NCBI RefSeq assembly: GCF_029760955.1
Contig: NZ_CP121682.1
Span: 4,402,001-4,466,000 of the forward strand
Length of the DNA stretch: 64,000 nt
Source of the DNA: Streptomyces cathayae
GTDB taxonomy: Bacteria > Actinomycetota > Actinomycetes > Streptomycetales > Streptomycetaceae
Reading direction: 5' to 3'
In this document: piece after piece, positions 58,652 to 64,000 of the stretch
How positions within the stretch are numbered: position 1 is the stretch's first letter
Layout of the letters: each line of letters begins with the position of its first letter
Notes under the pieces: model-generated
What the model was told of the DNA's origin: nothing
The model's input: the letters and a program-made list of their open reading frames with translations, nothing else
Database searches by the model: none
Program-made: the position numbers and the translations under genes

Positions 58652-58890
58652 TACGCGCGGTGGCGGTGCCCGTGGACGAACGGGGCGGGCATCGGCGGTG
58701 AACGGGAGGCCGACGCGGAGTTGACGCGGGGCGGAGGTGAAGGAGGGGACGGAAACAGCGTGGGGCGACCTGGTTCTGTTACTGCGGTCACAGGGCGGGA
58801 GCGAAGGCCCCGTGCTGCGTGGCACCGGGCTCCGGGGACCCGGTAGCGTGAGCCGACGATTCACAAGGTCCCCCATGTGTAGGAGTCCCG

Positions 58891-60501
58891 GTGACGCAGA
58901 GTGGACAGGGCGAGGAGCCCTCGGCGCGCCCCGCGCGCGAAGGCATCGTGCTGCCCTCCGACGGTGGCGCGCCCCTGCTGCCGGGCGGGCCGGCCGGTCC
59001 GGTCGCTCCGGGGGGTACGGGCGGGCCGGCGCCCGCCTCGGCGCCGTCCGGCGGCCAGACCTGGGGGACGCCCTGGGGACCGGAGGAGCAGCCGCCGGCC
59101 CCGACGCAGGGTCAGGGCTGGCAGTCCCCGCCCGCGCAGCAGTGGAGCCCGCAGGAACCGGCCCCCTGGGGTGCGCAGGGCCCGGCCGCGAGCGGGCCCG
59201 GCCAGGGGCAGCACGGTCCGGGGCCGCTGCCGCCCGAGGGCGGGCAGGCCCCGGTGTACGGCGCCCCCGCCTCGTACGACCCGTCCGCCCCGCTGCAGCC
59301 GCAGGACGGTTTCTCCTACGGCGTTCCCGCCGTCGACGCGTACGGCTCCGCCGCCGCGGGAGCGCTGCCCGACGGGTCGGAGGGAGCCACCCAGTTCCTG
59401 CCGCCGGTGCCCGCCGCCCCCGTGGACGAGGCTGCGACGCAGTACATACCCCCGGTGGGCCCGGGGGCGCTGCCCCCCGAGATGCCCGCCGCACACGACG
59501 CCGGGGCGACCCGGTACCCGGGCATGCCCGCGCAGGGCGCGGACGGCGGGCCGCCGCCGCCCGCCGGCAACCCCGACGCCGAGGCGACCCAGTTCATGGC
59601 CCCGGTGACCGACCGGCCCGGAGGAGCGCCGGGCGCGGCGCCGTACGGTGCTCCGGCCGAGGACGGGAACCGGCAGCCGCCCGCCGAGTTCGACAATCTC
59701 TTCCGCGGCGCGGGCGACGACCCGGGCGCGGTCGGCTCCACCCAGCAACTCCCCCGCTTCGAGCATCCGCAGCCCGCCCCCACCCCTGTCCCCGCCCCGC
59801 CCGGCCGGGGCGGTGGTGGTGGTCGGCGGGCCGCCCGTGGGGGCGACGGCGGCGGCCGGAGCGGCGGTACGGGGTCGAGGGTGCCGCTCATCGCGGCGGT
59901 CGGTGTCGGTCTCGTCGTCCTGGGCATCGGCGCGGGCGCGCTGCTCGGCAGCGGGGACGACAGCGGCAAGAAGCAGCCCGTCTCCGCCACCGCCCCCGCG
60001 AGCGAGGAACCCGAGGCCGAGGCCGAGGCATCCCCCACCGTCGATCCGGTCCGGCAGCAGGCCGAGGAGCTGGACAAGCTGCTGGCCGTCAGCGGCGACA
60101 GCCGGACCGCCGTGATCAACGCGGTGGCCGACGTGAAGGCCTGCCGCAATCTCGACCAGGCGGCCAAGGACCTGCGGGACGCGGCCGACCAGCGCAACCA
60201 GCTGGTCACCGACCTCTCCGGCATCGAGGTGGACAAGCTGCCCGACCACCAGGCACTGAGCACCGCCCTCACCAAGGCGTGGCAGGCCTCGGCGTCGGCC
60301 GACGACCACTACGCGGCCTGGGCCGACCAGGTGGCGGGCAAGAAGGGCTGCAAGAAGGGACAGGCCCGCACGACAGGTCAGACCCAGGAGGGCAACCGGG
60401 CCAGCGGCACCGCGACGGAGGAGAAGACCAAGGCGGCCGCGCTGTGGAACACGATCGCCCGGCAGCACGGCCTGACCGAGCGGCAGCCGACCCAGCTGTG
60501 A
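58891..60501 (+). CDS. Pro/Gly-rich single-pass membrane protein with ATQ motifs
   Basis: The 536-aa protein has a disordered cytoplasmic half of about 325 residues, one membrane helix (VPLIAAVGVGLVVLGIGAGA) and an extracellular helical domain (QQAEELDKLLAVSGDSRTAV, KACRNLDQAAKDLRDAADQR). The disordered part repeats an ATQ-type motif: ATQFLPPVP, ATQYIPPVG, ATRYPGMPA and ATQFMAPVT. Thr in such motifs is a typical Ser/Thr kinase site and FHA ligand, but no kinase is encoded nearby. The GTG at 58891 follows AGGAG. Function unknown. Confidence 0.75.
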   Translation: MTQSGQGEEPSARPAREGIVLPSDGGAPLLPGGPAGPVAPGGTGGPAPASAPSGGQTWGTPWGPEEQPPAPTQGQGWQSPPAQQWSPQEPAPWGAQGPAASGPGQGQHGPGPLPPEGGQAPVYGAPASYDPSAPLQPQDGFSYGVPAVDAYGSAAAGALPDGSEGATQFLPPVPAAPVDEAATQYIPPVGPGALPPEMPAAHDAGATRYPGMPAQGADGGPPPPAGNPDAEATQFMAPVTDRPGGAPGAAPYGAPAEDGNRQPPAEFDNLFRGAGDDPGAVGSTQQLPRFEHPQPAPTPVPAPPGRGGGGGRRAARGGDGGGRSGGTGSRVPLIAAVGVGLVVLGIGAGALLGSGDDSGKKQPVSATAPASEEPEAEAEASPTVDPVRQQAEELDKLLAVSGDSRTAVINAVADVKACRNLDQAAKDLRDAADQRNQLVTDLSGIEVDKLPDHQALSTALTKAWQASASADDHYAAWADQVAGKKGCKKGQARTTGQTQEGNRASGTATEEKTKAAALWNTIARQHGLTERQPTQL

Positions 60502-60643
60502 CCGGTTTCTGACGGCGGAGGCGGCGAGGGCGGCGGGGCGGCGAGGGCGGCGGAGGAACAACGGAGAGGGCCGAACCGGTCGGGCGGCCTCCGTCCACAC
60601 CCTGCCCCTCCGCACCCCGCCCGGTCCTCGACGCGCCCCCCGC

Positions 60644-60744
60644 GTCACACCACGCAGCCTCGCACCGTCACACCGCGTCGCCCCCGCGCCGTCACACCGC
60701 GCGCCCCCCGCGCGTCACACCACGCGCCCCCGCGCCGTCACACC
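60644..60744 (-). repeat. 23-bp tandem array with GTCACACC cores
   Basis: GTCACACC recurs at 60644, 60667, 60691, 60714 and 60737 (spacings 23, 24, 23, 23), separated by GC-rich CGCGCCCCCGCGCC-like stretches. The last unit contains the stop codon and final residues (DVV) of the solute-binding protein. Confidence 0.8.
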
Positions 60745-62036
60745 ACGTCGGCTTTGTGCAGGGTGTCCGTCACGTCGATGAAGCCCTCGCTGCCGGCCAC
60801 CAGCCGCCCGTCCTTGACCTTCTGCAGTGTCACGTTGGCGTTGACCAGCCGCGGGAAGCCGACGGCGGCCAGCTTGTCCTGGAACTGCCAGCGCAGGGTG
60901 GGGGTGAGCCCGCCCGTCTCGACCTTCAGCCCCTTGTTCAGGGTCCGGGTCACGCTGCTCGAGCTCACCTCGCCGTCGCCGAGCGACTCGAGGACCTGCT
61001 TCAGCACCGTGTAGGCGATCCAGGTGGTCTGCACCCCGGTGTCGGCGGGGTCGATCCGGTTGTCGCCGAACGCCTCCTTCTTGATGACGTCCTTCATGGG
61101 GTCCCAGAGCGCGTCGCTCGACGCCGGGTACCAGCCGGTCACGTACGAGCCCTCGTACGGGCTCGACGAGCCGCCGGACGTGTTGATCGTCGTCTGGTCG
61201 ACGCTGCCCATCACGGTCGCGGTGCGCACGTCGGGGTAGTCGGCGCGGGCCCGCCGGAAGGAGTCCATGAAGGTGCCGGTGCGGTCCCCGAGCGCGGGCA
61301 CCACACAGCCCGGGGCCTCCGGGTCGGTGGTGCTGGTCTCCAGAGCCTGTTTCGACTGTCCCTCGTACTCGGTGGCCTCCTCCTCCGCCCGCTGGTCCGC
61401 GGTCGGCTCATGGCCGCCGGCGGACAGGCCCGAGTTGAGCAGCGGGGGCAGCTGGTCGCCCGCGATGGTGTCCGGCCGGATCAGGGTGACCGGCCCGCAG
61501 GAGTCGGCGAGGGCGCGGCCGAGACCGGCCAGCAGCGCCGGCTGGCCGCCGTTGACGGGGTAGGACAGCGGGCTGGTGAACTCGTCGGTGGTGATGCCGT
61601 AGCCGCCGATGTACGGGATGCCGGCCCCCTCGAGGGCGGGCATGAAGGCGTCGGCGTGCTGGCTGTACGAGCCGACGACCGCGACGGCGTTCTCCTTGAC
61701 CGCGGTCCGGGCGCACCGCGCGGCGGCCACACTGTCGTTGCGCTCGTTGCAGGTGAGGACGTTGAGCTTGCGGCCGTTGATGCCGCCCTCGGAGTTCACC
61801 CAGCTGGCGTAGGCGCGGGCGAAAGCGGGCATGCCTGGCTTGTTGGTGGCCTTGGTCTCCTCGGGCGCCCAGGTCATGACGGTGATCGGGTCGTCGGCCG
61901 CCGAGATGCCGGGGACGACCCCGCAGCCGGCGGCGAGCGTCATCGCCGCCAGCGCGCCCGTGGTGATGACGCCGGCTCTGAACGGCCGGGAGCGGTGGCG
62001 GGAGAGGGGACTGCTGCGAAAGCGACTGCCGGTCAT
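60738..62036 (-). CDS. Substrate-binding lipoprotein, LivJ-like (type 1 periplasmic fold)
   Basis: The 432-aa protein has a lipoprotein signal with lipobox LAAGC (Cys38). A Leu/Ile/Val-type binding fold follows: KPGMPAFARAYASWVNSEGG, INGRKLNVLTCNERNDS, AVAVVGSYSQHADAFMPAL, TGWYPASSDALWDPM and SVTRTLNKGLKVETGGLTP. It sits on the outer membrane face and binds a small ligand. No permease or ATPase genes are adjacent, so it is an orphan and may sense rather than transport. ATG 62036 begins MTGSRFRSSPLS. Confidence 0.85.
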   Translation of the reverse strand: MTGSRFRSSPLSRHRSRPFRAGVITTGALAAMTLAAGCGVVPGISAADDPITVMTWAPEETKATNKPGMPAFARAYASWVNSEGGINGRKLNVLTCNERNDSVAAARCARTAVKENAVAVVGSYSQHADAFMPALEGAGIPYIGGYGITTDEFTSPLSYPVNGGQPALLAGLGRALADSCGPVTLIRPDTIAGDQLPPLLNSGLSAGGHEPTADQRAEEEATEYEGQSKQALETSTTDPEAPGCVVPALGDRTGTFMDSFRRARADYPDVRTATVMGSVDQTTINTSGGSSSPYEGSYVTGWYPASSDALWDPMKDVIKKEAFGDNRIDPADTGVQTTWIAYTVLKQVLESLGDGEVSSSSVTRTLNKGLKVETGGLTPTLRWQFQDKLAAVGFPRLVNANVTLQKVKDGRLVAGSEGFIDVTDTLHKADVV

Positions 62037-62153
62037 GCTCACGCACGATTCCCTCACATCGCCAACCCGGGGGTGACCCATGGTCGACGCGTGGTGACGC
62101 GGAAGTGAATTAAGGGGGCGGTGTGGCCTCCGGGGAAAGGAAACGTACGATCG

Positions 62154-62654
62154 ATGACCGTGCAAGGTTCGGAGAACTCTTCCCGCCGCGGCCGTCGCTC
62201 CTCCACCATGGGCGGCATGCCACTCAACGACATGCCATGGTGGCGCTGGCGCAGCAATGTGCGCTCCGCGCTGCACATGCTCTCCGACCCCGGGTTCCAG
62301 CAGGGCGTCTGGCTGGCCGGGGTGGACGGCTACGGTGACGTCACCGACGCGGTCTACCGGCTGGTCGAGGACACCTGGCTGGACAACTGGTCCGCCGAGA
62401 AGTACGTCGGCACGATCTTCCGCGACTCCCAGGAGGCGGCGCTCGTCGACACCGCGGTGCTGCGGGTGCTGCGGATCATGCACCAGGTCGGTCCGGACGC
62501 ACCGGTCACCGCCTACCTCGCGCACGAGGGATGGCCGGACGCGGTACGGGCCGCGCGGGACGCGCACGTGCGGCTGGCGGTGAGCGACGGGGAGGATCCC
62601 GACACCGCGCCGCGGACCCTCGAGGCGCTGCACATCCTTACGCGGTCCGCGTAA
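62154..62654 (+). CDS. Conserved protein of unknown function
   Basis: The 166-aa protein reads MTVQGSENSSRRGRRSSTMG, PLNDMPWWRWRSNVRSALHM, YRLVEDTWLDNWSAEKY and RVLRIMHQVGPDAPVTAYLA. It is helical and soluble with no signal peptide. I recall close homologues across streptomycetes but no function. The ATG at 62154 follows GGAAAGGAAA. It precedes purU by 46 bp on the same strand and is probably co-transcribed. Confidence 0.75.
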   Translation: MTVQGSENSSRRGRRSSTMGGMPLNDMPWWRWRSNVRSALHMLSDPGFQQGVWLAGVDGYGDVTDAVYRLVEDTWLDNWSAEKYVGTIFRDSQEAALVDTAVLRVLRIMHQVGPDAPVTAYLAHEGWPDAVRAARDAHVRLAVSDGEDPDTAPRTLEALHILTRSA

Positions 62655-62700
62655 CGGGACGGCTCCTCGTCCGTGATCCGCGTGTGGGACCCTTTCCCGC

Positions 62701-63582
62701 ATGAGTGAGCAGCCCATTCGAACAGAGACCCCGGCCGACCAGTACGTCCTGACCCTGTCCTGCCCCGACAAGCAGGGCATCGTGCACGCCGTGTCGAGCT
62801 ATCTGTTCATGACCGGTTGCAACATCGAGGACAGCCAGCAGTTCGGCGACCACGACACCGACCTGTTCTTCATGCGGGTCCACTTCTCCGCCGACGCACC
62901 GGTGACCCTGGACAAGCTGCGGGCGAGTTTCGCGGCGATCGGTGACGCGTTCCGGATGGACTGGCAGATCAACCGGGCCGACGAGAAGATGCGCGTCCTC
63001 CTGATGGTCAGCAAGTTCGGCCACTGCCTGAACGACCTGCTCTTCCGCGCCCAGATCGGCGCGCTGCCGGTGGAGATCGCCGGAGTGGTGTCCAACCACA
63101 CCGACTTCGCGGAGCTGGTGGCCTCGTACAACATCCCCTTCCACCACCTGCCGGTGACGAAGGACACCAAGGCGGAGGCCGAGGCGAAGCTGCTGGAGAT
63201 CGTGCGCGAGGAGGACGTCGAACTCGTCGTGCTCGCCCGCTACATGCAGGTCCTCTCGGACGACCTGTGCAAGCAGCTCTCCGGGCGGATCATCAACATC
63301 CACCACTCCTTCCTGCCGAGCTTCAAGGGCGCGAAGCCGTACCACCAGGCGCACGCCCGGGGAGTGAAGCTGATCGGCGCCACCGCGCACTACGTCACCG
63401 CCGACCTCGACGAGGGCCCGATCATCGAGCAGGAGGTCGAGCGGGTGGGGCACGGTGTCACCCCGGACCAGCTCGTCGCCGTCGGCCGCGACGTGGAGTG
63501 CCAGGCGCTGGCGCGCGCGGTGAAGTGGCACGCGGAACGCCGCATCCTGCTGAACGGGCGGCGGACGGTGGTCTTCGCCTGA
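62701..63582 (+). CDS. purU: Formyltetrahydrofolate deformylase
   Basis: The 293-aa enzyme has an N-terminal ACT domain (YVLTLSCPDKQGIVHAVSSY) and a formyltransferase-like hydrolase domain: MVSKFGHCLNDLLFRAQIGA, VSNHTDFAELVASYNIPF, RIINIHHSFLPSFKGAKPYH and GATAHYVTADLDEGPIIEQ. The catalytic Asn-His-Asp set (NIHHSFLP, HYVT, DLDEGP) is present. It hydrolyses 10-formyl-THF to THF and formate, balancing one-carbon pools and supplying formate to purine synthesis. ATG 62701 follows the weak TCCCGC; the length fits the family. Confidence 0.95.
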   Translation: MSEQPIRTETPADQYVLTLSCPDKQGIVHAVSSYLFMTGCNIEDSQQFGDHDTDLFFMRVHFSADAPVTLDKLRASFAAIGDAFRMDWQINRADEKMRVLLMVSKFGHCLNDLLFRAQIGALPVEIAGVVSNHTDFAELVASYNIPFHHLPVTKDTKAEAEAKLLEIVREEDVELVVLARYMQVLSDDLCKQLSGRIINIHHSFLPSFKGAKPYHQAHARGVKLIGATAHYVTADLDEGPIIEQEVERVGHGVTPDQLVAVGRDVECQALARAVKWHAERRILLNGRRTVVFA

Positions 63583-63622
63583 GGACGGTGGTCCTCGCCT
63601 GCGGGCGGTGGCCCTCGCCCGA
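63563..63622 (+). repeat. Three 20-bp tandem units at the purU stop
   Basis: Units at 63563-63582, 63583-63602 and 63603-63622 share GGACGGTGGT-C-CGCCTG. The first is the end of purU including its stop. Confidence 0.85.
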
Positions 63623-63691
63623 ACCGCCGGCCGTCCGGACCCGGGGCCTCGTGCTCCGTCCGGAAGGGCCGGCGGGCCCTGCCGCCTCCTG

Positions 63692-64000
63692 CTACATCCT
63701 GCTCAGTGAGGCCGCCGCCAGGAGGACCTCACTGATCGCCTCCTTGTCGCCGACCTGCCCGGCGGCCGCCTCCCGCGGGGGCACGTGGCCCGCCGCCAGA
63801 CGGCAGAACTCCGAACCGTCGAGGGCGATGTGGGCCACCTCGTGCTCGGCGGAGCCCCGGGCGGCGGGGGAGTCCAGCGGGATCAGCCACTCCCCGCCAC
63901 CGGACCCCTCGATCTCCAGCCGCAGGCTCCGCCCCGGCGCACCGGCCGCGACCAGCCGCCGCCCGCCGGGCGCGTCCGGCCCGGAGCGGCGGCGCGCCTC
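63692..64000 (-). CDS. MDMPI-C-like protein, C-terminal part (runs off window)
   Basis: About 102 residues of the C-terminus are visible. They read GRRLVAAGAPGRSLRLEIEG, GGEWLIPLDS, AHIALDGSEFCRLAAGHVPP and KEAISEVLLAAASLSRM before the TAG at 63692. The pattern (strand-rich, with DGSEFCRLAAG and the terminal helix) fits the C-terminal domain of maleylpyruvate isomerase/MDMPI-type proteins. The N-terminal catalytic domain lies beyond the window. Confidence 0.65.
   Translation of the reverse strand, partial: EARRRSGPDAPGGRRLVAAGAPGRSLRLEIEGSGGGEWLIPLDSPAARGSAEHEVAHIALDGSEFCRLAAGHVPPREAAAGQVGDKEAISEVLLAAASLSRM

Noticed and set aside
60644..60744. Regular 23-bp repeats as a possible CRISPR array
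   Set aside because: Spacers are themselves repetitive and GC-rich, the units are contiguous, and no cas genes are present.

Overview
The window is about 64 kb of very GC-rich chromosome with strong third-position GC bias. Start codons are often GTG or TTG, GTGA/ATGA overlaps between genes are common, and several genes look leaderless. The gene content (a CvnABCD conservon with two P450s, an XRE/DUF397/ATPase regulatory triad, DmdR1, FemX, SGNH hydrolase, NsdA-like TPR regulator) points to a Streptomyces or very close relative. The region reads as ordinary chromosomal core with small accessory patches. I see no rRNA, tRNA, CRISPR array, prophage or complete biosynthetic gene cluster.

Layout. 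0-8.8 kb: partial nhaA with a small upstream ORF, a secreted protein, a P-type ATPase, a DUF2530 protein, an NCS2 purine permease, an orphan RHH protein and a MarR-MFS operon. 8.8-15.1 kb: two Uma2 paralogues with matching leaders, a 2'-5' RNA ligase-like protein, an aldo/keto reductase, an SGNH hydrolase, a membrane-anchored propeller protein and a solitary tnpB. 15.1-16.0 kb is gene-poor. 16-20.5 kb: a YqeB/TetR divergent pair, the anti-sigma-like ATPase/XRE/DUF397 triad and serC. 20.7-26.8 kb: a conservon reading leftward (CvnA, B, C, D, then a CYP157-like P450 without the ExxR motif and a canonical P450). 27-35.8 kb: a large FAD/Fe-S oxidase, FemX, a von Willebrand lipoprotein, an EamA exporter, a DUF6247 protein and a HigBA-like toxin-antitoxin pair.

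35.9-46.1 kb is one tightly coupled catabolic operon: TIGR03084 protein, AtuA, acyl-CoA carboxylase beta and alpha, acyl-CoA dehydrogenase, acyl-CoA ligase, enoyl-CoA hydratase and a terminal TetR. It fits activation, dehydrogenation, biotin-dependent carboxylation and hydration of a branched or isoprenoid acid. 46.1-50 kb: pdxH, a citrate synthase, a probable 13-codon gene with its own promoter, and a second NCS2 permease. 50.3-64 kb: an HTH protein, a PAS/GAF protein, a SIS protein, DmdR1, an alpha/beta hydrolase lacking its nucleophile, a small gene broken by a 40-bp duplication, a prim-pol domain protein, an NsdA-like regulator, a Pro/Gly-rich membrane protein, a solute-binding lipoprotein, an uncharacterised protein, purU and a partial MDMPI-like gene.

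The most interesting signals are not classical genes. They are two copies of a roughly 100-nt element with long complementary ends, both between convergent genes; the 13-codon gene at 48.4 kb; a recurrent pattern of short tandem duplications touching stop codons; an extragenic repeat that supplies the C-terminus of the biotin carboxylase; and several strong palindromes next to regulators.
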